Shown here: piece after piece, positions 14,341-27,816 of the stretch | Layout of the letters: each line of letters starts with the position of its first letter | How positions within the stretch are numbered: the first letter of the stretch is position 1 | NCBI RefSeq assembly: GCF_019578655.1 | Contig: NC_063263.1 | Span: forward strand, 12,523,001 to 12,587,000 | Source: Ricinus communis | Lineage: Eukaryota > Streptophyta > Magnoliopsida > Malpighiales > Euphorbiaceae | Direction: 5' to 3' | DNA: 64,000 bases | Translations under genes and position numbers: made by a program | The notes under the pieces: model-generated | What the model was told of the DNA's origin: nothing | What the model saw: only the letters and a program-made list of their open reading frames with translations | Databases searched by the model: none

Positions 14341-14632
14341 ACATAACAATTAATATGATGATAATGGAAGCTTTAGTCTCGTGTCAAAATACAGGACAGG
14401 AGACTACTGCTCCCAGGATTCTGCTGTTGAATCTCAACACTTCTCGGTCTTGTAACAGGAAGTGATGAGAGTTTTATATACACTTCACTTCTCTTTTCTT
14501 TTTTCCTCATTCCAGTCCATGGTCGATATATAAATAATCAAAACCCACAAACACATTTACAGAATTCAATGAATAGTACACTTCAAATGACATGACATGT
14601 ATTTACAAGAGAGACAGCATTTACCCTGCTGC

Positions 14633-17600
14633 TCAGCTACTCAATGAAGGACCAAAGTACATGCAAATTGGTGGATTGATCCTGAAAATGGAGAGAACTG
14701 CAGATGGTATTGTCCAGATTCCGTCGCCACATATTAAACCTGATGCAACTGCTCCAGCATAATCTTCTGCATCCTTCCGATTTATTCTCTCCCAGATGTA
14801 CAATACCACTGTCCCAACAAACATGTCAATTGCAAAGTAAGCTCCGATATAAAACGGGACTGCCATAGCCATTGGAATAGGGATATATTGTGAGATCCTC
14901 TTAGGTATCACATCCCTCAAAAGATTTATAACCAAAGCGGCTATAAAGAATCCGCAACACATAGCCAGGCAATGTTTGGGCAGCTCAGAGAAACCTTCAA
15001 TACCTAATATGGCCATCTCCCTAAATATTACAGCATATGGAGCTTTATATGGACCATCAGGTGCTCCAATATCGAAGGCAGTCCAATACATCCAAAATGT
15101 TAGTGGGGCTATAACACAGCCCATAGCTGTGCCTACCAACTGGCTCACAAACATTGACTTGGCTGATGATAGAGTAAGGTAACCAGTCTTGAAATCCTGC
15201 ATGAGATCAGCTGCAGTGGATACAATTGACATCATCACCCCACAAGCTGCTAATCCAGCTACAACCCCACCATCAGTTCCAACCAATGAGGCAATGATGA
15301 AAAGACCAATTTTTCCGTAGGTTGATGACAGACTCCAGTCCGTTAGCCCGGTTCCATAGGAGTTGCAGAAGGCAAGGGCAGGAGCAATAATGTATGAAGT
15401 GAGAACCAAATACCACTTGAGGGGTGGAAAAATGATAGGAATTGTTGCTGTTGATATGGCAGCCAGTCCCACATATCCAGAAGCTGCAACCCAGGAGGGT
15501 ATCCTGTCTTTCAGAAATACATGGTCTCGTTTTTTCTGTTCCAGTAGCAATTTGGAAGTCTCATCGTCTGCTGAGGCACCATTAGCACAATTAACTTAAA
15601 GCAAAACCAGTGCTCTTTTGAAGCAAGAAACAGGTAAAATTGTATATGCATCCAGCAGTGCTCAACAAACTAAAAGATTAACAGCTACAGGTAAAAGATC
15701 AGTACTATCAGATTACTGAAATTAACAACCTCCTAATCTGTACAAACTAACAACCTAATTGAAGGCACTAATTACAACTACAATCACCCTTAGTTTGAGG
15801 ATCTGATTCATTCTTGAAACTATTACCTCCTGACTAAAGATGTTCAAAACAAACTTCACATATCAAGCTGACACAAATGGTGACAATTGTTAACAATTTT
15901 TGTTGGTGCAATACGCAGGACTGAATTTTTAAATAGTTCCAGGAAAAAAAAAAAAAGAACCTTTATTTAGACTAAAATTTCTTTTCTTGAACTACAGCTG
16001 AGTTATCGGTTTGCTACATTAGAAATGATTTGTACACAATTTCAGATCAAAACAACAGTTCAAGTCAACGAGTGCCTGACAATATATTAACAGTTTAAGA
16101 ATTATGTAGAAGATACATAACTGCATATAGCATATGAAATAACCATAGCAAACAGATCATGTGCCCAAGTTATCCAGAGAAAGGCCATATCTCACCTTCA
16201 ATCTCTCTCACAGTAGGCAGGTGGTTCTCTTTGGTGCTTTTGTTGCACATTTCCTTAAAAGTTATGGCTATAATCTTGATCAAATTGTAAAGCCCATCTC
16301 CAAGAATAAGGGAAATGGCTATAAATACCTGTGGAAAAATGAAACGGTTCAGGAGGAAAATGCTCAGAGCAAAGATGTTAAAAGAGAATTGAACCAAGGC
16401 ACAAGCATACAAGTGATGGTAAAATGCACTATTTCACTTCAGTGCCAATGAAGAGGCAGGTTATTAAGAAGTGTGAGATTTGCGAGGCAAAAATCAAATT
16501 GAAATTTTTTCTTATCCATTTTATTTCACATATCAATATGTAAAGCCACGAAAGTTCAAAATTTAGTAAGCTTCCATAAAGAGCAATGCTATATCATACC
16601 TTGTATCCATAAAGACCCTTAAAATCATTACTACCCAAGTCAGCTGGATACCAGTCCCCAGCATGTTGGGAGATGAAGGGCCACAGAAAACCCCATGATA
16701 TGATAGCCCCAAGAAGAACAGAGCAATTCACTATGTGAGGGCAAATAAGACCACATCCGACATATGTTGGACTAAAGTCAAAATAAAACCTGCAAGGAGA
16801 TTGGGACTGGTTTGAGCAGCTAATAATATGATAAGCTACATATTGTTGAGAATTCAAAAAACAAGTTCTGTATGACCTGGTGCAAAGTTTCAAATAAAAT
16901 GAAAAGAGAAAAAAAAAAAAAAAAAACAGACAATAAACACACCATTAAAAAAAAGTATAAAAGTCAATACTGGTGAATATCTAATTCCTCACAAAACTTT
17001 AATATTAATCTACCAACATGAAAAGCATCAAATAATGCACAAAGGCATACCAAATAAGACGTATTTCCTAGCTAATAATGTTAGCACAAAGGCATGCTAA
17101 TAATAAGATAGACTTCCTTGCTAATAATGTTAAAATCTACCAACATGGAAAGCATGGAATAAAATGCAGTTTGTAAATAGAGTTGGTTGAGAAACCATAT
17201 GCAATAGAAGCTTACGTATTTTTGAAAAGTGTCAAACCAAAGCTGGGAAAATTATCAAATCCGCATGAATCCCCAATACCACTGAAGAACCACTTAAAGC
17301 AGCTCCAAATTAAACTTATGCTTAAGTACTTGCCAAGACAGGAGACTTGTTTCCTGTAAAGATTTCACAAACAGATGGCAATTATAAACATTTTATTTCT
17401 TTGCTACTTGTATCAATAATAATTCTTACTGCAAAACTGTAAAACAATTGGCAACAACAAAAAAGGGCTTAATTTTTCTTTACAAAACAATGATCCATCG
17501 CAATACTCCTCATTTTCATGATGCTTTCTAGTAAGATTCTCTACTGATTAAAAAGTTTTAAGAGGACCGAGTTTAATAAATCCAACACATTACCCTGCAA

Positions 17601-18415
17601 GCTCAGCTCCTGTGTTAGTGTGAAAGCTATTAATCAACATTGCAGTGGCAGTTCCACTAGGATATGTAAGCTTATAATCCATCACCATAACCTATCAAAA
17701 CCCCAATAAGTAGTGAAAATATATTTGCAAAGCAAGCCTAAAAGTTTACCAAAAGCAACGTCACTAAAAATAAAGAAATTTACCTTGCGAAGAGGAACGA
17801 GGCTAAAAAGTCCCAAGAAACTGACAACAAACATAAAGCCAATCATCCAAGACAATTCAGGATTCTTAACATCTTCAATCCTGTTACCAGGATAGTCAGA
17901 TCCAATCAATTCATATGTATTGTTATCCATTGCAAGCAAATAAGATCCAAATCCACCTGTCAACAACAACTCAACAAGATTAAAAAAAAGATCAAATTTT
18001 CACTTTAATTTTTTATTAATCCAAATAAACAGATAATTCAAAACTGAAGCGCATACGTACCGCTAAAAGCAAGGCCATAACAAGCAACAACACATGTCTG
18101 TATAACAGTATTCTCCTGCTTGGTAAAGGGTGCAATAGCAAAACCCAATTTGGATAAGAAACCAACCCACGACTTCACAAAAAAGAACCCAAGCAAACCA
18201 GCAGCTACATTCAAAGAGGGGATGATACCGACAGTGAGATTGAGCTTGTGGGTTATGATACAAAAAAGGGTACCCAATAGAGCGCTCACTAGGAGCCCTC
18301 TAATTGTGATCTGATCCTTCCATTCAGGAATATGTTCTGTATCTGTATCAACGACATCGCTTTTGCTGCTGGAATCTGGGGGAAGAAGCAAAGGCTCCGA
18401 TATCTCGGTACCCAT
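14633..18415 (-). CDS. YSL6: Metal-nicotianamine transporter, YSL6 type (seven exons)
   Basis: An oligopeptide-transporter-family protein that moves nicotianamine chelates of iron and other metals. The YSL4/YSL6 clade is placed at the chloroplast envelope or vacuole by family literature. Exons on the minus strand are 18415-18061, 17956-17784, 17691-17594, 17353-17216, 16789-16600, 16328-16196 and 15570-14633. All introns are GT-AG, every junction is in phase, and the product is 674 residues, matching Arabidopsis YSL6 length. The hydrophilic N-terminus [11 protein letters not shown] leads into [19 protein letters not shown] and many membrane segments. Diagnostic blocks include [70 protein letters not shown] and the tail [24 protein letters not shown]. 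The start is the first Met of the conserved N-terminus. Intron 6 ends in tandem CAGCAG, so the last exon can start at 15570 or 15567. A G-run cluster lies about 200 bp upstream of the ATG. Confidence 0.96.
17000..17160. repeat. Imperfect internal repeats in YSL6 intron 4
   Basis: The phrases CTACCAACATG(A/G)AAAGCAT, GCACAAAGGCAT and CTAATAATGTTA each occur twice in about 150 bases. This indicates a small local duplication within the intron at 16790-17215. Confidence 0.7.
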
Positions 18416-19879
18416 GGGAAGTGTTTGAATTGGATTGGATTAGGAGGGGAATTTTATGGAAAAGGAAAGGAAAAGAAAGGTTAAAGAGTTGAAATTGAAA
18501 GTTGGTTGAAAAGAACAAAGGATAGGAGAGTGATGATTGGTAATTGGTAGTTATGTAGGTGTAATAAGGAATTGCCAACTTGTGTATTTCTTGGGTAATG
18601 TAATGGAGCGGGCGGGCGGTCGGGCAGGTGGGTGGGGCTTTGCGGTTTAATAGTGAGTCATAGTCTGACAGAAAATTACATAAGAGAATTTTGTAGGTTT
18701 GTATGGTTGGGTGGTGGCTTTAATTGTTGCCTCGGTTTCCAGAATTGGTGATGAATTTTAGGTTTGGTTTGTTGTATTTTTTTTAGGAATCTTGTCTACT
18801 TGGGTAAATTTGTTTACGTCAAGCAGACATCACTATTTCAACCCGATTTAATCTTGAATTGAGATATATATTTTTCAAGAAAGAGAATAATAAAAAGGAA
18901 AATAATTATTATTATTATATTTTGTTTTCTTTTTATTTTAGAAGACAAAATATAATATAATGATAAAAAGGTTTTAATATCTAAATAAAAAGAAAAAACT
19001 AAAACTTATTTTCCTTGTATAAAAGAATTGTCAAACATAAGCTTAATAGCCCCTCTACGCTGGTGGATAGAAATGAAATATTTTTATTATGTTTTATTCT
19101 AAATATCATTTTTGAAAAGAATTAAATGAATTAATCATCCGAGAATTACTTCTACCCAATTAAAGCTTATGGTTCTTTTCTATAAATCTTTTTGGTTGAT
19201 TAATTACCATGACGTTGTTAATGTTTGTAAGAATAATGACAAGTCCTTCTCTTTAAATTTCATCTTCATTACCCTTGTCCCTAAAAAGTTAGAAATCCTG
19301 AAACCTCTATAGATTTTAATTGGACCTATATAATATTGTTAATAAATTTAAACTACTGTTTTTTTCTTAACAGAATGATTGCTTGTCTTTAGCTTTTGAA
19401 ATTTTCAGTGTGCGTTGGAGAAGGGGAGTGTTTTCATGTTTAAGCTCAATTGTATGAAATGTAAAACAGTGCAATAAAATGTTGAATTCTAAACACAGAA
19501 AAGTACTAAGGTTGCCATTGATTACCAGTTCTTCTTCTAGACTCTTTTGAGTAATCAGAGATGAAAGTTTGTCTAATGTGCCCATTCTGCAGCAAGTCAG
19601 GTCCAATAGAGCCTCAAAGTTAAAAGGTGAGATCAGCCTAATCTCAAAGAGGTGCAGAATTAAACATTATTAAAACATTTCAATAATCACAAATCACCCA
19701 GCATTCTCAGAAAATTGGTAGATTTCAAAGTATGACAGACTTCTTTGAACGCACAATCCTCCAGGTCAACAAAAGAAAGCAAAGCAGTTCCCAGATACAG
19801 ATCAACAAAAACAGGTCCTAGTGCAAAAGCAGTTCTACTTCAGGTGCAATTTTTTTATTGAGCGATGTAGAGAAGAAAC
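18416..19879. other. Spacer between YSL6 and the B15 gene; YSL6 promoter side
   Basis: The first few hundred bases are the YSL6 promoter and leader, read on the minus strand. They include the G-rich tract at 18610-18637. The far end holds the B15 3' untranslated region; a minus-strand AATAAA at 19854-19859 lies about 20 nt past that gene's stop. No gene is recognised between them. Confidence 0.65.
18610..18637 (+). promoter_or_regulatory. Potential G-quadruplex motif upstream of YSL6
   Basis: Five runs of three or more G are separated by loops of 1, 5, 5 and 1 nt: GGG C GGG CGGTC GGG CAGGT GGG T GGGG. They lie 195-222 bp upstream of the YSL6 start codon, on the template strand. The G4 consensus is met directly in sequence. 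A regulatory effect is inference. Confidence 0.6.
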
Positions 19880-22800
19880 TCAAAGGAACTTCCTGTACGG
19901 CCTGCCTGCATCTTCATCTTGCATGTTCTGTCAACGCATATGTAATCAGAACATCAACATATTTAACAAGTTTACAAAGAAAAATAATTACCATTATAAA
20001 GCAAGAATAACTTCTCAACAATGCGAAATATCAAAATAAACTGAAATATAGCAATCAACCAAGACCAAGACCATTAGCCTGCACTTCTCTATATCCAAAA
20101 TAGATCAACTGTACATTGTAGGAAAAGAAGTAGCAATTTCCAAGGAATTCGAAACTAGAGGGGTGAAGTCCTCTTTCTATGCTCGTAAGTATTAAGAGTC
20201 GAAACCATATTATTGTGTATTTTACAGAGAAGATGCCATAAAAATGGGAAACTAACGTAGTGAAAGGTGTAAAATGGAATGCTGATGTCGAAATTCAAAT
20301 TGAAAAGGCCATAGTTCTAATATATTCCAGTATGCTATATGTATTTGGGATTGTTGTTGGGTGTTAAAAAAGCAAGTTTAAAATTTCTTTGATTATAAAT
20401 ATTGATTCTTTTATAAACTGCTCTTGTTATACATGCTTTTAGAAAAACATCAATTTACTTGCTTTTTTACAAAAGAAGTTCTCAAAACTCAAAACTCAAA
20501 AGACCAAAAACCTCTTCTTCTTTTCTTTTTTCTTTTTTCTGGAAAAGTGCTTTCGGCCACTGCAATCCGAAACTGGGCTTAAGCAACAAAATAGCTTCTT
20601 TTTCGAAAAACAAATTGATAAAAGAATTGGAATCTAACACTAGAATCAAAGTAAATAAGCAAATACGGTATTGAACCAGGTCAGCTACTCGAACCAATAA
20701 TGCAAATCATGCCCATGTCAAAGGAACATACTTATTCATATATGCAGATACTGATGCATAATAGCCCCAGCCAAACAATTAAGGAAAGCACAGAAAACAA
20801 AAGAGCAACAAAATTATCTTCAACTGCTGAAGAACTCTAAGTTTTGCCAAGTCTAGTATAATTTTGTTCCATCATGCTTTAAAAAATGCATGCATTTCAC
20901 ATCCATTCAAGCACTCAATCATCTCCCAGAAAAAAAATTAAATAGGAAAAGAGTGCCTCATATGATTTTGTAAATAAGAAATGATGGTTTCAAATAACCA
21001 TTCACTAACTTTGATTCAGCCAAACCATTGTGAGTGAGAAACTTCAGCATCCTATTTCCCTGCACTTTCGCGAGAAAATTGATACAGCAGGCAGGTTTAA
21101 TTAAGATCTATACTTCTTCCATATTCTTACAAAACTTGGACAGAAAAATTAAGCTACATAGCCAATTGCAAGAACAATAAAAGTTACACTCTTAGAACAT
21201 AAAATCTAGTTATCAACCCACCCCACACATCCCAGAAAAGAATAAATAAATAAGGAATGACCTAATAGTCACCAATGCATCTTTCAGTATATTACTCCAA
21301 ACTAGTGAGAACTTTTTACACCCTAGGCAAAAGCACCCATCAAAGCATTGACCATTAAGGCATGTCCTCAAAATAACTAAAGAGCCAGCTTGTCCAGTAT
21401 CAAATAGAAATTCATTCTTCGATTTCTGAATATCAAACAATTCAACTCACGGTCGCTACACAATGGCTGAGGTCATTTCTTATACGTATTCTCCATTTCC
21501 AAAGTTGTAGCCTTTATAGTAGCTTAATGAAAAATTACCTATCAAATCAAAGGTTGTTTAAGAAGATTATATTTTAAATCTCCAATTCAGAAAAGATCAA
21601 ATTACACACTAGAGTTGTTTCTGCTAAGCTAATCGATTTCCCCAAAGGTCTAGTTTAAATCAACATTGTGCATGAGCACTCGTTCAAAAATAGAAATTTT
21701 GGGACTACGAGAGTTATTGACCAGTCAACTCCTCTGTTCTTGATTTGGATTTAGTTTATTCATTTTTCTTTATTTACATATTCATATTTAGCTTCTAGTT
21801 TCATCCTCATATTGAATAAGAGCTTTCACACTATTAAAACTGCATGCAACCAAATACTTAAGGCTAATGAGCATATTATTTCAATTTTTTACCTTGCGGG
21901 AAATCAAGTTATGGGTTCTTTCAAGAACTTTGCGGACTTATCAACACACGTGCTAGAGACTTATCGCTCATGTGCCTCCTTTCTTTTGTGTTCTTTATTT
22001 ACCCTTGTGTTTAAATCAATTCGATTTGATTCTTGCGCTTAGCCGTATAAAAGATAACAAAGAACTTTTTATTTCTTTCCTTTTTTCATTTCTTTGTACC
22101 CCTTTTTCTAGTATGATGGTTTGGTTTTATTTGGGGAGCATAAACAGGAGTGTTGAGTTATAATTCATTAGTGTCACAAGGGACAGGAAGGGAAATCACC
22201 AGAACAATGAAACTCAAACACACTACATAATCACTTTTCTTCAAATTTATGATATTTTCAGTGTCAAGACATATCAAGTTCAACCAACAATAGAAAAGAG
22301 TAACAAGAAGAAAAGTATGCAGAAGAAATATAAGAAAACACAACTGCTACCATCAACACTATCCTCATTATTGTTTTGCACAAAACTCATTATTTCCATG
22401 TTGCATCAAAGTTGTGCAAATTACTGTAAACACCTCATACTTGTCCTACTGGAAGAAGAAGAAAAAAAAAGTACAAGCTGCCACCCATTAACAAACTTCC
22501 TCTTGTTACCAAAACAAGAAACCCCATCCCCATTTTCCCTTTGCATCAAAGTCATTGTTTCTCTATTGTATCAACACTAGCCAATTCAATAGGATTCCAT
22601 CAAAAGTATGTAAAAGAAGTAGAAAAGAGCAGATTTATAAGTCTCAATCTTTGAACTGGTGAGATGATGGTACAGGAAACTTTGCAAGGAATTAGATTAA
22701 AGTTTTGCAGGTTACAATTCAAAGTACATAGCCCAATACTTTTCAGATCATAGTTCAGCTGGGATGAGCTGAACAAAACCTTTTAGGTCACTCTGCATTT

Positions 22801-23653
22801 TGCATTTTAATCAGCCTAGTAATCAATTAAAGAAGCGTCTTACATCTCACTTAAGAGTCCAAATAGTTTGAGCAACAAATGTTCAAGCTAATAATGCAAT
22901 ATTCATCTGTTTATTAAGAAAATTGCTATGAATACACTACTTTTAGTTAGTTTGATCTAATTCTAACCCTGAAACTCAAAGGGCTTCTTAACAGGAATCT
23001 GTCAGTGGTGCAATGTTAGTAACTCTTAGTTTGCTGTTTAATTTTCTTTGGTATTGAGGTTTACGAGTTAAGAAAGGCCTACCCTTTATCACTGAGCCCT
23101 ATTTACTTTAGTTTTACAAAACCCAGACTCTAATCTCAGTTAATCAACTTGCTCCTCTTGACGTGCTGCATCGCATATATACAAAATGCTTATCCTAGGC
23201 CTGAAATTACAGAATAAGACGCTAAAGTACGTACAAATAGAAAAGTACAGACTTTTTTTTCTATTGAAGTAATTTAATCATAATAAACAGAAAATTCTAA
23301 ACCCCAAGATAACAGATCAAGAACATGGAGCATCCAAGTCAATCAAACACATATCCTATTATATTCTAACCTAACTGATAACCACAAAACAGTCAACCAA
23401 CAATATGCAATTAAAAGTTGGATCTGCATCCAAAATAACAAGTTATGTTTAAAAATGATTGGAAGAGAGAGAGCAAGGAAATTACAAATTCACGGACGAT
23501 GCTCTTGTAGACCAAGAGAGGAAGTGCGATGCCGAAGATGCCAACAAGTGCAAAATTGCGGCGAGTCCAACGGAAATTGTGTTCAAGATTCTCTCTTGCT
23601 GAACCCCAATCCTCTATGAATCTATTCTTGTTTGCTTCCATTCCTCCTCCCAT
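19880..23653 (-). CDS. Mitochondrial complex I subunit B15/NDUFB4-like, 71 residues, two exons
   Basis: A small accessory subunit of respiratory NADH:ubiquinone oxidoreductase. The Arabidopsis homologue I recall, At2g31490, is listed as plant complex I subunit B15. Exon 1 (23653-23486) encodes MGGGMEANKNRFIEDWGSAR, then ENLEHNFRWTRRNFALVGIF and the hydrophobic stretch to REF (56 residues). Exon 2 (19927-19880) encodes NMQDEDAGRPYRKFL and a TGA stop. The 3558 nt intron is GT-AG and in phase 0, and the 71-residue total equals the family length. One membrane segment lies at about 34-52, and the charged C-terminal tail comes entirely from the remote 48-nt exon. Without splicing, exon 1 reads into the intron for 24 extra residues, which can be mistaken for an 80-residue gene. 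A minus-strand AATAAA lies at 19854-19859. The gene model is firmer than the subunit name. Confidence 0.9.
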
Positions 23654-26600
23654 TTTCCTTTTGCTCTTCTCTTGTCGCTTCTCGCTTCTTTGTTTTTCCT
23701 CTTCGATTCTTGATGCTTAGCCTTAGAGAGTCTGAATATGAATAAGCAGGCCGTTTGGCTACAAGGATTAGCGTGCGCCTGACCTGAATTTTTATTGCGC
23801 TGTTGCTTAAGTAGCATCTATTTTGATTTTTTGCCCTTTTAGTTTTTTTCTTCTTTTTATTGGTTTAGACTTGCAAGGAATACAAAGTTATAATTATTTA
23901 TTTTTTATTTTTATATAAAGTTGCTTAAATATGAGTAGAAGAAAAGAGCAACATATGATGATTTTATTGAAAATCAAATTGCATATATTAGTTGAACATT
24001 TAAGTTATTTATTAATATTTGTCATCTTTGTGTTAATTCTTTAAATTAATTATGGAAGCATTGGCCTACTTTTTGCATCGCAGGCAATCATTAAGGCTTA
24101 ATATTTTTGCAATATTATGATAACACAGATAGAATGGAATTGTGTAACACTGCCATTTGCCAAGCAGAACTTGGGCTCTATAATGGGCTTTGTTAAATTG
24201 CGTTTTGCGACAGGCCAGTTCTCAAGTGGGCCGATTAAGTTATAAGCCTTTTCTTACATAATTTCTTTTATTAGGATCCGAAATATCGTATCTTGCCAAT
24301 ATTTATCACAATGCCATGGGATTAATATCACGAGTGAATTTACCAATTTATTGGAATATTTGAACCTGAGGGCACCAAGTAAATTTTCAGGATGGATCAA
24401 CACATTTTATGAAAAAACATAATGCATCTCCATACTTCATTCAAAGCGATTTAAACTTTAAGTTTATAAATAAATTTCATAAATTTATAAATTTCAATTA
24501 AAGATAACAATTCAAGCACTAAATTTGAAGTCATGTTTATAGAATTTGATACGAGTCTGTTTCTTTTTATAATTCGTTCCATAAATGTTAAGAGAAACTA
24601 ATGTTGAATTCACGCTTATGCAATCCTTAGATGGGAAACTTCCAGATATATACTTTCCTTTCGTTCTTTCTCTTTGTTATATGTTGAAGAGAAAATGCTA
24701 TTTAGATACTATCCTTCTGGTTATTTCTATTTAGCAAGTACTACGTCATTGAATAATAGCAACAAATCTTGCCTGTTGAATCCTGATTCAATTTGTAACC
24801 ATTTCCAGCAAGGAACGAACACACTTGGTTGCTTGCTAAAACCTGTTGAATCCAATGCATGTTCTCAAATGACAGAGTCACATCTAATCTTTGAAGGGTC
24901 TAGTGATAGACAAGAGGTTGCATCAGGCTGTGTCTAAAACTCTGAACAACTTGTTTTCTTGTACCCACAACTGTTGTAACCAGGATGAATACCCAACCCA
25001 CCTCCCACAAACAACATAGTTCAGTATATCTATTTATATATATATATATATAGGATTTAATAGACAAGAATCACTGTTCTGTTACTATTAGGACTGGCGG
25101 TTTTTCAATCCAGCCAATACTGTTGTTATAATGGATATACGTGTTTGTATAGCATAAGAAAGGGGCTCATGATGGAACCATATACCCTTTATTAGGTGTC
25201 CTTTGATGCGATTGCCAATAGGAACAAGTGTTCTATTACTTTAGTGATATGTACTCGTGTGCCAATAAGAAATTAGATGAACCATACCCATTTTAACAAA
25301 GTTGCACGTGGAATTCACATGGTCGCTATCTAATCATATAGATAAGGAAAAAAATATATATATAAAAAAAAAAATATATATATATATATATATTTCTACT
25401 AGTTTCATCCATACCGACTCGCAAAATTTGAGAGGTTAGTGTTTGTTTCTGTTTGTTTAAAGGTAATAAAGAACAGTGGATTGCTTACGAGCCATCCAGA
25501 AGTGGCAAATCATTTTGTTTTCTAGTTGCTCGTTGGATAGCTAAAAATGAGGATCCTCCAACATCCAACTAACCATCTACTGTTAGGGTTTTATTAGATT
25601 TGGGCAAGCTCGCCTCAACTATGTCAAGGTTAGTAAAGGTATGGGACAAGCACACCTGGCAAAAGTATGTCATTGGTCGGTATTATTTCTGAGTTCTACC
25701 TATTGTACACCTATTGCTTAGTACTTCCTTTCACTGGACTGCCCTATAGAATATAGCTTAAGATTTCAACTTGATCTAAATTTTATGAAGATAGAAATGG
25801 AAGACTTGATAGGAGGTAAGAGGGGTTTGAGCTTGAATCATTTGAGATATGCATCTATCTACAGTGATTGACGTACTAATAGAAACTTTATATGAAGCAA
25901 TTAACCAGAAGAAACAAGGTGTTAAAGACTGCCCAATAGAATATACCGTTGTCCCATAATTCACCACCTGGGTTCACTGCACATGCATAAAGCAATATAA
26001 TGTACAGCACTAGAGTGTAACATGACGGTACAACACTTGGCAAAAGAGATGGGTATATCATTCTTCATCATCATTTCAAACACTTCATAACTCGACGTGC
26101 TTTTTGGAAAAGTAATATAATGTAATTCATTTCATAAGAAGTGAGTAATTCAAGAGATAATTTAAATACTAATTCCAAGGTCTTACAAATTTGATTATGC
26201 TGCTACATCAAAATTACCTTGCAAAGCACAAAATGGCATGCAGCACCGGTGCATCTGTTACTGTCATCCTGTTCAATTAAGCACATCAGTCAAGGTTTGT
26301 TACTATAATCCACAGTGGATTTATATTAGCCCTTTTCAATGTTATACTCACTGCCAAGTCCATAATTGAAGATCACCTCATGGCTTTGTCAACAGACTTT
26401 CAGCATGGCTTACTGTGAATGATATGTTTGTAGGGTATTCTAAACATATCAGAGCCAACAACTATGATCACGTGGGCTCCATAATAATATTTGAGAAGAA
26501 AAAGGAAATCAAGGCAATTTGAGATGTCGAACTGAAGTCATCAATGATGTCACAATCATGCCTAAATCAAGTTTTTGGTTCCATGACACGTACCACGAAC

Positions 26601-27816
26601 AGCTCAATGACTGTGTTACATTGCAAAAGCAGACTCATTTTGGGTAAAATGCAGGTTTTCTTTAAATAGAAAGAAAAGGAGATCAAGTATTACTCCTCTC
26701 CTTGGTCCTTACAGAAACTGGAAATCATTAACTTTTAGCCTCATCCTGCATGGAAGCAATATAGGTCATAAGACTAATGTTACAACTTGATCAGATAACA
26801 AGAGTCTTTACCTATTAACAAAACAGACTTATCACATCTCTTCTTATATGAAATTCGTCGAAAATGGCAATATGACAAAGGACACAGAGAACATTAATTT
26901 CACAGAAGAGTGGCAATTGATGACAACAATGTTAACAACAATAACAGTAAAAGGATATCATGATCAAAACATGAAATGGCCCAGCCTAACCATTCCATGA
27001 TAGTACCAGAGATATTTCATGTGGCAAGCACAGTGTATTAGATTAGGATCATGCATTTAGAAGCATCTTTCCTGAAGCATTTGTTAAGAAAATCAGAGAA
27101 TTCATCCTTTCACTTTGGGGCCATGGTGAGTATAACTTGTAACTTAAATCACTTTTGACCCACAACATTATAATGTAATCACTTTTTGACCCACAAAATT
27201 GTTCTTGGTCCTACTAGCAATGTATCCCTTCTCCATTATAAAACTACCTCGTAAAATGGACATGGTCAATAGTTTCTTCAAGGAAAACTAACCTGTATGG
27301 AATGATCATGTCGATATGCCCATCCTCACACAAGTTAATGCGTCCATTAGCAAATGTATGTTTATGCACATCTTGATGAACATGTTATTTGATGTAGGGC
27401 CAATGATACATGCATTTCTGACAAGTTGCACGTATTTTTACCAATTGCTAATGTGCATAATATACCCGAAGAAACATTTCAAGCATGCATGATACATGTT
27501 GCACCCCCAACTTGGGGGTCTCCTAACTGCTCCCTTATTCTTCTAGTTGATTTGATCTTGACAAAGAACAGCCAACAAAAATCTTGTTTCTATCTGAATG
27601 TTTCTCTCTATCTCCATCCATGTCAGACCCTTCTAGCACCAACTGAATTCCAACTCATTGAGCAATAATAATAACAAGATCCTCATTCGTTGGTGCTTGA
27701 TCCTAATCTCTTCTTTAAAAATCCCACTTCCCTTGCATATCTAAATCTCTCTCTATATCTAACCCCTTAAGGCAACTAAAGCAATCTAACATCAACGCCT
27801 TCAAAGAAAGATCAAA
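23654..27816. other. Divergent intergenic region between B15 (-) and LAZY1 (+)
   Basis: The two flanking genes point away from each other, so both promoters lie here, about 4.2 kb apart. The interior is AT-rich with (TA)n tracts at 25038-25052 and 25370-25392. An 87-codon open frame at 24674-24937 (+) has no match that I recognise. No other gene is supported. Confidence 0.6.

Larger units (their letters stand above)
7235..14632. other. AT-rich spacer upstream of TCP20 and downstream of YSL6
   Basis: The left part is the promoter and 5' leader side of the TCP20-type gene; pyrimidine-rich + strand sequence at about 7460-7530 is purine-rich on the transcribed strand. The rest is AT-rich and holds short open frames only. 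One 72-codon frame at 12731-12949 (+) has fairly gene-like composition, but I could not assign it. Two diverged copies of a ~220 bp segment lie near 13.80-14.08 and 14.12-14.34 kb. Nothing else is recognised. Confidence 0.55.
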
